Positions 54,795 through 64,000 of a stretch of DNA of 64,000 bases are shown piece after piece. The stretch is from contig NZ_OCMY01000001.1 of NCBI RefSeq assembly GCF_900215435.1, positions 2,108,001 through 2,172,000 on the forward strand, written 5' to 3'. Source of the DNA: Candidatus Pantoea floridensis. Lineage in GTDB: Bacteria > Pseudomonadota > Gammaproteobacteria > Enterobacterales > Enterobacteriaceae. The position numbers and the translations under genes are program-made. The notes beneath the pieces were generated by a model. It was not told the DNA's origin. It ran no database searches and worked only from the letters and a program-made list of their open reading frames with translations. Numbering within the stretch: position 1 is the first letter of the stretch; each line of letters begins with the position of its first letter.

Positions 54795-55958
54795 GTGATA
54801 AAGCTGATTAACGTTGACGAACTGCGGCAGGGCATGTTTATCCACAAACTTGAGGTTTGGTGGGTAAAAGATAAGCGCATCCGCAACCAAATGCTGATCA
54901 CCGATAAACGCCAGATCGCGATGATCCGTAACGAGGGGATCCTGCAGTTGTGGATCGATCTCGATAAATCGGTTCAGGCTCCTGTCGAGCCTATGCCGCA
55001 GAAAGCAATTCCGCAAACGCCCTTTTTTCAGGAGATGGATCAAGCGCAAAGTATTTTCAATCAGGGGAAGCCGCAGGTGCTGGCGATGTTTAATGAGGCG
55101 CGCATGGGGCAAAGGCTTGACCTTGATTATACCCTTGATCTGGTGGATCAAATTGCCGGTTCGATTACCCGCGAGCCAACGGCATTGCTCAGTGTGGCAC
55201 GGCTGAAAAATCATGACGATTACACCTATCTGCACTCGATGGCGGTGTGCGGATTAATGATTTCGCTCGGCAAAAAAATGGGCCTGGATGAGCAACAGCT
55301 GCGTCGCGTCGGCATGGGCGGTTTGCTGCATGATGTCGGTAAAGCGGCGGTGCCGCTGGAGATTCTCAACAAGCCCGGCAGGCTGAGCGACGAAGAGTTT
55401 ACCGTGATGCGCCAGCATCCGATTGTCGGCGCGCAGATGTTGATGGAAGCCGATGCCGGTGAAGATCTGCTGGATATCGCGCTGCACCACCATGAAAAAT
55501 ATGACGGCAGCGGCTATCCACACGGCCTGAAAGGAGAGGACATCACGCTGTTTTCCCGCATGGCGGCGGTGTGTGACGTCTATGATGCGGTGACCTCGAA
55601 TCGCGCGTATCGCAAAGGCTGGACCCCTGCTGAAGCGATGCACCATATGCTGAGCTGGCGCGGCCATTTCGACAACACGCTGATGCATACTTTCGTGCGT
55701 ACTATCGGGATTTATCCGGTGGGATCGCTGGTACGGCTGGCTTCCGGGCGCGTGGCGCTGGTGGTGCAGGGCGGTGAAAAATCATTGCTGAAACCAAAAG
55801 TGCATGTTTTCTGGTCGCTTCACGCTCAACGCGAAGTGAAAGCGGAAGCGCTCGATCTCGGCGACAGCTTCTGCACCGACAGTATTACCGGCGCTGAGGA
55901 CAGCGGGCTGTGGCACAACGTCGATCTGAATCGTATCTGGGCGTTAGAAAGCGCTTAA
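54795..55958 (+). CDS. HD-GYP cyclic-di-GMP phosphodiesterase with DUF3391
   Basis: 387 residues from a GTG start with AAGGAG seven bases upstream. N-terminal DUF3391 (about 1-120), then an HD-GYP domain with His179-Asp180 (GLLHDVGKAAVP), the HHHEKYDGSGYP block and GYP at 240-242. Typical activity is hydrolysis of c-di-GMP to pGpG or GMP, affecting motility and biofilm. No membrane segment, so cytoplasmic. Stands alone between repeats and the kdp promoter. Confidence 0.92.
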   Translation: MIKLINVDELRQGMFIHKLEVWWVKDKRIRNQMLITDKRQIAMIRNEGILQLWIDLDKSVQAPVEPMPQKAIPQTPFFQEMDQAQSIFNQGKPQVLAMFNEARMGQRLDLDYTLDLVDQIAGSITREPTALLSVARLKNHDDYTYLHSMAVCGLMISLGKKMGLDEQQLRRVGMGGLLHDVGKAAVPLEILNKPGRLSDEEFTVMRQHPIVGAQMLMEADAGEDLLDIALHHHEKYDGSGYPHGLKGEDITLFSRMAAVCDVYDAVTSNRAYRKGWTPAEAMHHMLSWRGHFDNTLMHTFVRTIGIYPVGSLVRLASGRVALVVQGGEKSLLKPKVHVFWSLHAQREVKAEALDLGDSFCTDSITGAEDSGLWHNVDLNRIWALESA

Positions 55959-55966
55959 TTTCACAC

Positions 55967-55990
55967 CATTTTTATACTTTATTTACGCCC
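55967..55990 (+). promoter_or_regulatory. KdpE-binding site upstream of kdpFABC
   Basis: CATTTTTATACTTTATTTAC followed by GCCC is almost identical to the KdpE-binding sequence before E. coli kdpFABC (CATTTTTATACTTTTTTTAC, then ACCCC). It begins nine bases after the HD-GYP stop codon. Its preservation implies that a KdpE-type regulator still acts here, although no kdpE gene follows kdpD in this window. Confidence 0.78.
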
Positions 55991-56066
55991 GTCTCCTGCC
56001 TTTTTACCCCTTCTTTATGCCGCGCCGCGCATGCTTGCAGCACTACCAAATCCTCTGGAGGTTGCT

Positions 56067-56156
56067 GTGAGCGTGGGCGTGATAGCCAGCATCGTGCTGG
56101 TGTTTATTCTTCTGGGCTACCTGATTTATGCCCTGCTTAATGCGGAGGCGTTCTGA
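56067..56156 (+). CDS. kdpF: KdpF small subunit of the K+-transporting ATPase
   Basis: 29-residue single-span membrane peptide with a GTG start six bases after CTGGAGG. The product reads [20 protein letters not shown], then YALLNAEAF, close to E. coli KdpF and ending in the same NAEAF. It stabilises the KdpABC complex, lying against KdpA in the membrane. Its stop overlaps the kdpA start (TGATG). Too short for most automatic gene callers. Confidence 0.95.
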   Translation: MSVGVIASIVLVFILLGYLIYALLNAEAF

Positions 56157-57835
56157 TGGCTGCGAATGCATTCTTGCTGATTGCGGTATTCCTGCTGGTA
56201 CTGATGGTGCTGGCACAACCGCTGGGTCGTTACCTCGCGCTGTTCGTCGCGGATAAGCCGCTGCTGCCGCGCACCGAACGCGCGCTGTGGCGACTGGCCG
56301 GCGCGGACGGCGACGCCATGCGCTGGCCGCACTATCTGCTGGCGATTTTGCTGTTTAACCTGCTCGGTTTTGCTGTGTTGCTGCTGATGTTGATGACGCA
56401 GGCGGCGCTGCCGCTCAACCCACAGCATCTGCCCAATCTGAGCTGGGATCTGGCGCTGAATACCGCCATCAGTTTCGTCACCAATACTAACTGGCAGTCT
56501 TATGCCGGGGAGAGCACGCTGAGCTATTTCAGTCAGATGGCGGGCCTCACGGTGCAGAACTTCCTGTCGGCGGCAACCGGCATCGCGGTGGCGTTTGCGC
56601 TGATTCGTGGTTTCGCCAACCGTTCGCTGGCGACGCTCGGCAACGCCTGGCGCGATCTGACGCGCATCACCGTTTACGTGCTGCTGCCGATCAGTCTGGT
56701 GATGGCGCTGTTCTTCGTCAGCCAGGGCAGCATTCAAACGTTCGAGCCTTATCACGCGCTCACCACGCTGGAAGGGGCGCAGCAGACGCTGCCGCTCGGA
56801 CCGGTGGCGTCGCAGGAAGCGATCAAAATGCTTGGCACCAACGGCGGCGGTTTCTTTAACGTCAACTCGGCGCATCCGTTCGAGAACCCGACGGCGCTGA
56901 GTAACTTCATCCAGATGCTGAGCATCTTCCTGATCCCGGCAGCGCTCTGTTTCACCTTTGGTCAGCATCTTGGCGATCGTCGTCAGGGCCACATGCTGCT
57001 GTGGGCGATGACCATTATGTTCGTGCTGGCGGTGATCACCGTGATGTGGGCCGAACTGCGTGGTAACCCGCACTTCCTGACGCTTGGCGCGGACAGCGCC
57101 ATCAACATGGAAGGTAAGGAGACGCGCTTTGGCATCCTCAACTCCAGCCTGTTTGCGGTGATCACCACCGCGGCATCGTGCGGTGCGGTCAACGCCATGC
57201 ATGACTCTTTCACCGCGCTCGGCGGCATGGTGCCGATGTGGCTGATGCAGTTGGGTGAAGTGGTATTCGGCGGCGTTGGCGCGGGTCTGTACGGCATGCT
57301 GCTGTTCGTGCTGCTGGGGGTGTTTATCGCCGGGTTGATGATCGGTCGCACGCCGGAATATATGGGCAAAAAGATCGACGTGTGGGAGATGAAGATGACC
57401 GCGCTGGCGATTCTGGTGACGCCAACGCTGGTGCTGCTCGGTACCGCGCTGGCGATGATGACCGACGCTGGCCGCGCGGGGATGGCCAATCCCGGCATTC
57501 ACGGCTTTAGCGAAGTGCTGTATGCGGTGTCATCGGCGGCCAACAACAACGGCAGCGCCTTTGCCGGCCTGAGCGCCAACACGCCGTTCTGGAACCTGCT
57601 GCTGGGTTTCTGCATGTTGATCGGTCGTTTCGGCATCATCATTCCGGTGCTGGCGATTGCCGGTTCGCTGGCGGCGAAGAAAATTCAGCCGGTGGGCAAC
57701 GGTACGCTGCCAACGCACGGCCCGCTGTTTATCGCGCTACTGATTGGCACCGTCTTGCTGGTGGGCGCGTTGACGTTCATCCCCGCGCTGGCGCTTGGCC
57801 CGGTAGCGGAACATCTGCAACTTATTCAGGGATAA
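56156..57835 (+). CDS. kdpA: K+-transporting ATPase channel-like subunit KdpA
   Basis: 559-residue potassium-binding and translocating subunit, about ten membrane spans, related to SKT-type K+ channels. Selectivity-filter-like segments are visible at [34 protein letters not shown] and the [14 protein letters not shown] block. It works with KdpB to import K+ at high affinity under K+ limitation. One-base overlap with kdpF and a seven-base gap to kdpB. Confidence 0.97.
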   Translation: MAANAFLLIAVFLLVLMVLAQPLGRYLALFVADKPLLPRTERALWRLAGADGDAMRWPHYLLAILLFNLLGFAVLLLMLMTQAALPLNPQHLPNLSWDLALNTAISFVTNTNWQSYAGESTLSYFSQMAGLTVQNFLSAATGIAVAFALIRGFANRSLATLGNAWRDLTRITVYVLLPISLVMALFFVSQGSIQTFEPYHALTTLEGAQQTLPLGPVASQEAIKMLGTNGGGFFNVNSAHPFENPTALSNFIQMLSIFLIPAALCFTFGQHLGDRRQGHMLLWAMTIMFVLAVITVMWAELRGNPHFLTLGADSAINMEGKETRFGILNSSLFAVITTAASCGAVNAMHDSFTALGGMVPMWLMQLGEVVFGGVGAGLYGMLLFVLLGVFIAGLMIGRTPEYMGKKIDVWEMKMTALAILVTPTLVLLGTALAMMTDAGRAGMANPGIHGFSEVLYAVSSAANNNGSAFAGLSANTPFWNLLLGFCMLIGRFGIIIPVLAIAGSLAAKKIQPVGNGTLPTHGPLFIALLIGTVLLVGALTFIPALALGPVAEHLQLIQG

Positions 57836-57842
57836 CGGAATC

Positions 57843-59891
57843 ATGAGTCGTCAACAACTGGCGCTGGTTGATGCGGCGCTAACGCGCGTTGCCATGCTGG
57901 ATGCGCTAAAAAAACTCGATCCGCGCGTACAGTTCCGCAACCCGGTGATGTTTATCGTGTGGCTCGGCAGCGTGCTGACCTCGGTATTAGCGGCTGGCAT
58001 GGCCGTCGGCACGCTCAGCGGCAGCGCTGGCTTTACCGCTGCGGTTGCCATCTGGCTGTGGTTCACCGTGCTGTTTGCTAACTTTGCCGAAGCGCTGGCG
58101 GAAGGGCGCAGCAAGGCGCAGGCCAACAGCCTGAAAGGCATCAGCAAAACCAGCGATGCGAAAAAATTGGCCGAACCGCGCCATGGCGCGCAGTGGCACA
58201 ACGTGGCCGCCGACACGCTGCGCAAAGGCGATGTGGTGCTGGTGGAAGCCGGTGACATCATTCCCTGCGACGGCGAAGTGCTGGAGGGTGGCGCATCGGT
58301 GGATGAAAGCGCAATCACCGGTGAATCTGCGCCGGTGATCCGTGAATCCGGCGGCGACTTCTCCTCCGTAACCGGCGGTACACGCATTCTGTCTGACTGG
58401 CTGGTGATTCAGTGCAGCGTCAATCCGGGTGAAACCTTCCTCGATCGCATGATCGCCATGGTGGAAGGCGCCAAACGTCGCAAAACGCCGAACGAAGTGG
58501 CGCTGACCATTCTGCTGGTGTCGCTGACGATTGTGTTCCTGCTGGCAACCGTCACGCTGTGGCCCTTCTCAGCCTATGGTGGCACGCCCGTCAGCGTGAC
58601 GGTGCTGGTCGCCCTGCTGGTGTGCCTGATTCCTACCACCATCGGCGGCTTGTTGTCGGCTATCGGTGTGGCGGGCATGAGCCGCATGCTCGGTGCGAAT
58701 GTTATCGCTACCAGCGGCCGTGCCGTTGAAGCGGCGGGTGACGTCGATGTGTTGATGCTGGATAAAACCGGCACCATTACCCTCGGCAATCGTCAGGCGA
58801 CGCAATTCCTGCCGGCACCGGGCGTTAGCGAGCAGCAGCTGGCCGATGCGGCGCAGCTGGCGTCGCTGGCCGATGAAACCCCGGAAGGGCGCAGCATCGT
58901 GGTGCTGGCGAAGCAGAAATTTAACCTGCGTGAGCGCGATCTGAGCAGCATGGGCGCCAGCTTCATTCCATTCTCGGCGCAAACGCGTATGAGCGGCGTC
59001 AACGTGCAGGATCGCCTGATCCGCAAAGGCGCGGTAGATGCCGTTCGTCGCCATATCGAAGCCAGCAACGGCCGTTTTCCCGCGCAAGTGAACGCTGACG
59101 TTGAAGAGGTGGCGCGCGCCGGCGGTACACCGCTGGTGGTGGCTGAAGGTGCACAAGTACTGGGCGTGGTGGCGCTGAAAGATATCGTCAAAGGCGGCAT
59201 TAAAGAGCGCTTTGCCGAGCTGCGCAAGATGGGCATCAAAACGGTGATGATTACCGGCGATAACCCGTTAACCGCAGCGGCGATTGCGGCGGAAGCGGGC
59301 GTTGATGATTTCCTGTCGGAAGCCACGCCGGAAGCTAAGCTGGCGCTGATTCGCCAGTATCAGGCGGAAGGGCGCTTAGTGGCGATGACCGGCGACGGCA
59401 CCAATGACGCACCGGCGCTGGCGCAGGCCGACGTGGCGGTGGCGATGAACTCCGGTACCCAGGCGGCAAAAGAGGCGGGTAACATGGTCGATCTCGACTC
59501 TAACCCAACCAAGCTGCTGGAAGTGGTGCACATCGGCAAACAGATGCTGATGACGCGCGGTTCGCTCACCACCTTCAGTATCGCCAACGACGTGGCGAAG
59601 TATTTCGCCATTATTCCGGCCGCGTTTGCCGCCACCTATCCGCAGCTCAACATGTTGAACGTGATGGGGCTGCATTCGCCTAATTCGGCGATTCTGTCGG
59701 CGGTGATTTTCAACGCGCTGGTGATTGTGTTCCTGATCCCGCTGGCGCTAAAAGGCGTAAGTTATCGCCCGTTGAGCGCCGCAGCGCTGCTGCGTCGCAA
59801 CCTGTGGATTTATGGCGCGGGCGGATTAGTGGTGCCGTTTATCGGGATTAAAGCTATCGACCTGCTGCTGACGCTGCTTGGCCTGGCTTGA
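57843..59891 (+). CDS. kdpB: K+-transporting P-type ATPase subunit KdpB
   Basis: 682-residue P-type ATPase subunit. The phosphorylated Asp307 sits in MLDKTGTIT; the actuator TGES motif contains Ser162, the residue whose phosphorylation inhibits the E. coli pump at high K+. Hinge [14 protein letters not shown] and [11 protein letters not shown] complete the set. Hydrolyses ATP to drive K+ uptake through KdpA. Confidence 0.98.
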   Translation: MSRQQLALVDAALTRVAMLDALKKLDPRVQFRNPVMFIVWLGSVLTSVLAAGMAVGTLSGSAGFTAAVAIWLWFTVLFANFAEALAEGRSKAQANSLKGISKTSDAKKLAEPRHGAQWHNVAADTLRKGDVVLVEAGDIIPCDGEVLEGGASVDESAITGESAPVIRESGGDFSSVTGGTRILSDWLVIQCSVNPGETFLDRMIAMVEGAKRRKTPNEVALTILLVSLTIVFLLATVTLWPFSAYGGTPVSVTVLVALLVCLIPTTIGGLLSAIGVAGMSRMLGANVIATSGRAVEAAGDVDVLMLDKTGTITLGNRQATQFLPAPGVSEQQLADAAQLASLADETPEGRSIVVLAKQKFNLRERDLSSMGASFIPFSAQTRMSGVNVQDRLIRKGAVDAVRRHIEASNGRFPAQVNADVEEVARAGGTPLVVAEGAQVLGVVALKDIVKGGIKERFAELRKMGIKTVMITGDNPLTAAAIAAEAGVDDFLSEATPEAKLALIRQYQAEGRLVAMTGDGTNDAPALAQADVAVAMNSGTQAAKEAGNMVDLDSNPTKLLEVVHIGKQMLMTRGSLTTFSIANDVAKYFAIIPAAFAATYPQLNMLNVMGLHSPNSAILSAVIFNALVIVFLIPLALKGVSYRPLSAAALLRRNLWIYGAGGLVVPFIGIKAIDLLLTLLGLA

Positions 59892-59902
59892 GGAGAAGAG
59901 AA

Positions 59903-60472
59903 ATGAGTCAGTTACGTCCGGCTATTGTATTGTTAATGATACTGACGCTGCTTACCGGCGCGGTGTATCCGCTGCTCACCACCGGTTTGGCGCAGTGGTG
60001 GTTCCCGTCGCAGGCCAAGGGTTCGCTGATTGAGCAGGATGGCGCGGTGCGCGGTTCTGAGCAGATCGGCCAGGCCTTTAGCCAGCCGGGCCACTTTTGG
60101 GGCCGTCCTTCCGCTACCGGTGATGCGCCTTATAACCCGCTGTCCTCCAGCGGCAGTAATCTGGCCGCCAGCAATCCGGCGCTGGATAAAGCCGTGGCGG
60201 AACGCGTCGCTGCGCTGCGCGCGGCGAATCCGCAGGCCGCTAAAGCGGTGCCAGTGGAGTTGGTCACCGCGTCGGCGAGCGGTTTAGATCCTGATATTTC
60301 GCCGGAAGCGGCCTTGTGGCAAGCTCCGCGCATCGCCGCCGCGCATCACATGGCGCTGCAAGATGTTGAGGCGCTGATTGCGCGTCAAACCGAGCGCCCG
60401 CTGTTGCCGTTTATCGGTGAAGAGACGGTGAACGTGCTGCGCCTGAATATGGCGCTGGATGATTTGCAGTAA
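59903..60472 (+). CDS. kdpC: K+-transporting ATPase subunit KdpC
   Basis: 189 residues from [14 protein letters not shown] (GAGGAG upstream); the longer frame starts inside kdpB. One N-terminal membrane span, then a periplasmic domain with [22 protein letters not shown] and [24 protein letters not shown], both typical of KdpC. Assembly factor and affinity booster of the pump. A palindromic repeat pair follows, separating it from kdpD. Confidence 0.96.
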   Translation: MSQLRPAIVLLMILTLLTGAVYPLLTTGLAQWWFPSQAKGSLIEQDGAVRGSEQIGQAFSQPGHFWGRPSATGDAPYNPLSSSGSNLAASNPALDKAVAERVAALRAANPQAAKAVPVELVTASASGLDPDISPEAALWQAPRIAAAHHMALQDVEALIARQTERPLLPFIGEETVNVLRLNMALDDLQ

Positions 60473-60477
60473 CAACC

Positions 60478-60570
60478 GGCCGCCATGAATGGCGACCCTA
60501 CGCTAATTTTGCGAGATTTTCGTAGGGTGCGCATTCATGCGCACCTGCAAACATAGGCGATTTATCGCGC
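60478..60570. repeat. Repeat pair plus remnant of the second family between kdpC and kdpD
   Basis: GGCCGCCAT-GA-ATGGCGACC-CTAC faces GTAGGG-TGCGCAT-TC-ATGCGCACC (60478-60547). A partial copy of the second family, GCGATTTATCGCGC, lies at 60557-60570. In E. coli kdpC and kdpD overlap; here they are 119 bases apart because of this block. Confidence 0.85.
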
Positions 60571-60591
60571 GGTTTTTACAATGGACGATCG

Positions 60592-63264
60592 ATGAACGAC
60601 GACATATCTCGCCCCGATCCCGATGCACTGCTGCTGAATCACAGCGACAGCCATCGCGGTAAGCTGAAAATCTACTTCGGCGCCTGCGCGGGCGTGGGTA
60701 AAACCTTCGCCATGTTGCAGGAAGCACAGCGCCTGCGCGCGCAAGGCCTCGATGTGTTAGCCGGCGTGGTGGAAACGCATGGCCGCGAAGAGACCGCCGC
60801 GCTGCTCAACGGGCTGGCGGTGCTGCCGCGTCGTGCCACCGGGCGTTCGCGTCATGCTGAATTCGATCTTGATGCCGCGCTGGCGCGCCATCCGGCGGTG
60901 ATTCTGATGGATGAGCTGGCGCACACCAACGTGCAGGGTTCACGCCATCCTAAACGCTGGCAGGACATTGAGGAGCTGCTCGAGGCGGGTATCGATGTCA
61001 TCACTACCGTCAACGTCCAGCATCTGGAGAGCCTGAATGATGTGGTTGGCGGCGTAACCGGTATTCAGGTGCGTGAAACCGTGCCCGATCCGTTCTTTGA
61101 TAGCGCCGACGAAGTGGTGCTGGTCGATCTGCCGCCGGACGATCTGCGCCAGCGGTTAAAAGAGGGCAAAGTCTACGTCGGCGACCGCGCCGAGCGCGCT
61201 ATCGAAAACTTCTTCCGTAAAGGCAATCTGTTCGCGCTGCGCGAGCTGGCGCTGCGACGCACCGCCGATCGCGTGGATGACCAGATGCGCGCCTGGCGCG
61301 ATCAGCAGGGCCGCGACAAAGTGTGGCACACGCGTGATGCCATTCTGCTGTGCATTGGTGATGACACCGGCAGCGAAAAGCTGGTGCGCACCGCTGCGCG
61401 CCTGGCGGCACGGCTCGGCAGCGAATGGCACGCCGTGTATGTGGAAACGCCTCGCCTCAATCGTCTGCCCGAGGCGCGTCGTCGCGCTATTTTGCGCACG
61501 CTGCAGCTGGCGCAGGAGCTGGGGGCAGAAACCGCGACGCTCTCCGATCCTGATGAAGCGCGTGCCGTGCTGCGTTACGCGCGCGAGCATAATCTGGGCA
61601 AAATTGTCACCGGACGCCAGCCACAGCGGCGCTGGCGGCGCGACAGTTTTGCTCAACGTCTGGGCGAACTCGGTCCGGATCTCGATTTATTAGTAGTGGC
61701 GCTGGACGAACCGGTGCGCGATGCGCCGCATCCGCTCGGTGGCCAGCGTGCCAGCGGTGAAAAATGGCGGCTGCACCTGCGCGGCTGCCTGATGGCGTTG
61801 CTGTTGTGCGTGTTGGTTACCACCGTGGGCCGCTGGCTGCTGAAGGAGTTTGATCCGGCCAACGGCGTCATGATTTATCTGCTGGCGGTGGTGCTGGTAG
61901 CGCTGCGCTATGGGCGCTGGCCGTCGGTGTTCGCCACGGTGATCAATATCCTCGCCTTTGACCTGTTTTTTGTTGCTCCCACCGGTACCGTCGCGGTATC
62001 GGACTTACAGTATCTGGTGACCTTTGCGGTGATGCTGGCGGTGGGCGTGATTGTCGGGAATTTGACGGCGGGCGTGCGCTATCAGGCCAAAGTGGCGCGC
62101 TATCGTGAACAGCGGGCGCGCCATCTGTATGAGATGGCGAAATCCCTCGGCAGCGATCTCACGCCGCAGGATATTGCCACCACCAGCCAGCGAATTATTG
62201 ACGTTACCTTGCAGGCGCGCAGTTTGCTGCTGTTGCCCGATGAACAGGGCGAGCTACAAACCGTGGGCGATACCGCGATTGGCACGCCGCCGGATCTCGC
62301 CATCGCCAAATGGAGCTTCAGCAAAGGCCAGCCCGCGGGCGCAGGTACCGATACCTTACCGGCGGTGCCGTACCAGATTCTGCCGCTGAAAAGCGGCAGT
62401 CATTGTCGCGGTTTGCTGGTGGTTGAGCCGGAAAACCTGCGACAGCTGATGATTCCCGAGCAGCAGCGTCTGCTGGAAACGTTCACCGTACTGATCGCCA
62501 ACGCGCTGGAGCGTATGGCGCTGTCGCACAGTGAAGCGGCGTCGCGTCTTGCCGCCGAGCGCGAGCAACTGCGTAATGCGCTGCTGTCGGCGCTGTCACA
62601 CGATCTGCGCACGCCGCTGACGGTGCTGTTTGGCCAGGCGGAAATGCTGATGCTCGATCTCGCTAGCGAACAGTCGAAATATGTGGGACAGGCGAACCAA
62701 ATTCGCGAGCAGACGCTGAGCACCATCCGCTTAGTGAGCAACATGCTGGATATGGCGCGCATTCAGTCGGGCGGGCTTAATCTGCGCGAAGAGTGGGTGG
62801 CGCTGGATGAGGTGATTGGCGGCGCGCTGAGCAGCATGGGACCGTCGCTCAAGGGGCATGAATTTATTCTCGACCTGCCCGAAATGGTCCTGATCAAGGG
62901 CGACAGCGCCATGCTGGAGCGCGTGTTTACCAATCTGGTTGAAAATAGCCTGAAATATGCTGGAAATGCCGCGCAGCACGGCATTCGTGCGTGGCGCGAG
63001 CGAGATCGGCTGGAGATTGCAGTGTGGGATAGCGGACCCGGCATTGCGCCAGAGAATCTCACGCGCATTTTCGACAAGTTTGCGCGCGGGGATAAAGAGT
63101 CAGCGGTGCCCGGCGTTGGGTTGGGTTTGGCGATTGGCAAAACCATTATCGAATCGCATCGCGGGCGCATCTGGGCAGAAAACCGGCCAGAAGGTGGCGC
63201 GGTGTTTCGTTTGTCGCTGCCGCTGCCCGCCGCGCCTGAAATTTCTGAAGAGGGACTGAAATAA
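60592..63264 (+). CDS. kdpD: Sensor histidine kinase KdpD
   Basis: 890-residue sensor kinase/phosphatase for K+ limitation. Domains in order: KdpD N-terminal domain with Walker A GACAGVGKT (30-38) and Walker B ILMDELAHTN, a universal-stress-protein-like domain (about 250-370), four membrane spans (about 400-500), a GAF-like domain, the phospho-acceptor His in SALSHDLRTPL, and ATPase boxes NLVENSLKYA, DSGPGI and GVGLGLAIGK. Its partner kdpE normally overlaps its 3' end; here the next gene is yqhA, 54 bases away. The ribosome site is weak. Confidence 0.96.
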   Translation: MNDDISRPDPDALLLNHSDSHRGKLKIYFGACAGVGKTFAMLQEAQRLRAQGLDVLAGVVETHGREETAALLNGLAVLPRRATGRSRHAEFDLDAALARHPAVILMDELAHTNVQGSRHPKRWQDIEELLEAGIDVITTVNVQHLESLNDVVGGVTGIQVRETVPDPFFDSADEVVLVDLPPDDLRQRLKEGKVYVGDRAERAIENFFRKGNLFALRELALRRTADRVDDQMRAWRDQQGRDKVWHTRDAILLCIGDDTGSEKLVRTAARLAARLGSEWHAVYVETPRLNRLPEARRRAILRTLQLAQELGAETATLSDPDEARAVLRYAREHNLGKIVTGRQPQRRWRRDSFAQRLGELGPDLDLLVVALDEPVRDAPHPLGGQRASGEKWRLHLRGCLMALLLCVLVTTVGRWLLKEFDPANGVMIYLLAVVLVALRYGRWPSVFATVINILAFDLFFVAPTGTVAVSDLQYLVTFAVMLAVGVIVGNLTAGVRYQAKVARYREQRARHLYEMAKSLGSDLTPQDIATTSQRIIDVTLQARSLLLLPDEQGELQTVGDTAIGTPPDLAIAKWSFSKGQPAGAGTDTLPAVPYQILPLKSGSHCRGLLVVEPENLRQLMIPEQQRLLETFTVLIANALERMALSHSEAASRLAAEREQLRNALLSALSHDLRTPLTVLFGQAEMLMLDLASEQSKYVGQANQIREQTLSTIRLVSNMLDMARIQSGGLNLREEWVALDEVIGGALSSMGPSLKGHEFILDLPEMVLIKGDSAMLERVFTNLVENSLKYAGNAAQHGIRAWRERDRLEIAVWDSGPGIAPENLTRIFDKFARGDKESAVPGVGLGLAIGKTIIESHRGRIWAENRPEGGAVFRLSLPLPAAPEISEEGLK

Positions 63265-63318
63265 CTTCACATAAGTTCGGTTATACTCGCCCACTTGTCT
63301 GTTGATTAATGGGAACTT

Positions 63319-63828
63319 ATGGAACGTTTTATCGAAAACCTGATGTATTCATCGCGCTGGCTGCTGGCTCCGGTTTACATAGGACTTTCATTGGGCCTTT
63401 TGGCGCTGACCATCAAATTTTTCCAGGAAATTTTCCACCTGTTGCCGCATGTTTTCAGCATTGCGGAAAACGATCTGATTTTGCTGCTGCTGTCGCTGGT
63501 GGATATGACGCTGGTGGGCGGTTTACTGGTGATGGTGATGCTCTCGGGTTACGAGAATTTTGTCTCTAAGCTGGACATCGATGAAGACCGTGAGAAGCTG
63601 AGCTGGCTGGGTAAAATGGATTCCGGCTCGCTGAAAAATAAAGTCGCCGCATCGATTGTGGCAATTTCATCGATTCATCTGCTGCGCATTTTTATGGACG
63701 CCCGTAACGTCGCCAACGAAAAGCTGATGTGGTACGTGATTATTCACCTGACATTTGTGCTGTCGGCGTTTGTAATGGGCTGGCTGGATAATATGTCGAA
63801 GGCGGATAAGCAAGTGGCAAAGATGTAG
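63319..63828 (+). CDS. yqhA: UPF0114 inner membrane protein YqhA
   Basis: 169 residues, three to four membrane spans, closely matching E. coli YqhA (164) through [40 protein letters not shown] and [22 protein letters not shown]. Function unknown. A TATACT about 30 bases upstream could be its -10, giving it a promoter separate from kdpD. Confidence 0.94.
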   Translation: MERFIENLMYSSRWLLAPVYIGLSLGLLALTIKFFQEIFHLLPHVFSIAENDLILLLLSLVDMTLVGGLLVMVMLSGYENFVSKLDIDEDREKLSWLGKMDSGSLKNKVAASIVAISSIHLLRIFMDARNVANEKLMWYVIIHLTFVLSAFVMGWLDNMSKADKQVAKM

Positions 63829-63841
63829 TTTGGTGCGCGCT

Positions 63842-63937
63842 AGCCCTCACCCCAGCCCTCTCCCGCAAGCGGGCGAGGGGGCTGACCGTGCCGCCATCAG
63901 TTCCCTCTCCCACAGGGAGAGGGTTAGGGTGAGGGGA
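63842..63937. repeat. CCTCTCCC/GGGAGAGG palindromic repeat
   Basis: CCCTCACCCCAGCCCTCTCCCG-type element with two hairpins, closing with GGGAGAGGGTTAGGGTGAGG. Same family as the cluster at 26315-26437. It lies between yqhA and the next convergent gene. Confidence 0.82.
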
Positions 63938-63943
63938 AAACCA

Positions 63944-64000
63944 CTACCGCGTTGCCGGCTGCGTTCCCGCCAGCTTTGGCATCACTTCCCGAATCATCTC
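63944..64000 (-). CDS. 3' end of an unidentified gene, 5' end outside window
   Basis: An open minus-strand frame enters from the window edge and ends at TAG (63944-63946). The visible C-terminus is EMIREVMPKLAGTQPATR. Eighteen residues are too few to name a family. Its position directly after the repeat at 63842-63937, which often sits between convergent genes, supports its being real. Confidence 0.5.
   Translation of the reverse strand, partial: EMIREVMPKLAGTQPATR

Noticed and set aside
56126..57502. 458-codon minus-strand frame antisense to kdpA
   Set aside because: His/Arg/Gln-rich shadow of the kdpA codons, without ribosome site or recognisable domain.

Overview
The window looks like a chromosomal segment of an enterobacterium, most likely Erwiniaceae (Pantoea-like; this is inference). 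The evidence is near-identity to E. coli-type proteins (IlvD, YhjE, LgoD, YqhA, KdpB), ilvGMEDA-ilvYC in the usual order, moderately high GC, and many GTAG-headed palindromic repeats between genes. I saw no rRNA, tRNA, CRISPR array, insertion sequence or prophage.

Layout. 1-8.6 kb: branched-chain amino acid synthesis (ilvG, cut by the window edge, then ilvM, ilvE, ilvD, ilvA, with divergent ilvY/ilvC). 8.7-19.5 kb: yhjE-yhjD-yhjC, an SDR oxidoreductase, a PhzF protein, a GST, a MocR regulator divergent from a LysE-type exporter, mqo, and a small membrane protein. 19.6-20.7 kb: MntR box, mntP, and a 25-codon AzuC-like small protein. 20.9-40.2 kb: a large peptide-catabolism region. It holds dgcN-dgcA (D-glutamate), a GsiABCD-type peptide transporter, a DmpA-type aminopeptidase, an M55 D-aminopeptidase, a FAH-family enzyme, a DAP-type D-aminopeptidase, a second Dpp/Opp-type transporter, an M19 dipeptidase and a LysR regulator. 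40.3-43.9 kb: L-galactonate module (lgoT, lgoR, lgoD). 44.0-44.6 kb: fluoride riboswitch and crcB. 44.7-54.7 kb: assorted genes (TIM-barrel isomerase-like protein, esterase, glutathionyl-hydroquinone reductase with LysR, FemAB/GNAT-like protein, ABC exporter, acetyltransferase, orphan sugar-binding protein, MFS transporter). 54.8-63.8 kb: HD-GYP protein, kdpFABC and kdpD without an adjacent kdpE, and yqhA. The window ends in the 3' end of an unidentified minus-strand gene.

The most interesting region is 20.9-40.2 kb. Two complete peptide ABC importers sit with four mechanistically unrelated peptidases, three of them from families known for D-stereospecific activity. Beside them are an N-acetyltransferase/epimerase pair that channels D-glutamate to the L-series, and a LysR gene at the end. 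My reading (inference) is a system that imports and dismantles D-amino-acid-containing peptides such as cell-wall muropeptides or non-ribosomal peptides.

The second theme is the repeats. Thirteen paired palindromes with GTAG heads occur between genes. Nearly every pair combines two different stem sequences, and in two places a repeat has become the 3' end of a gene.
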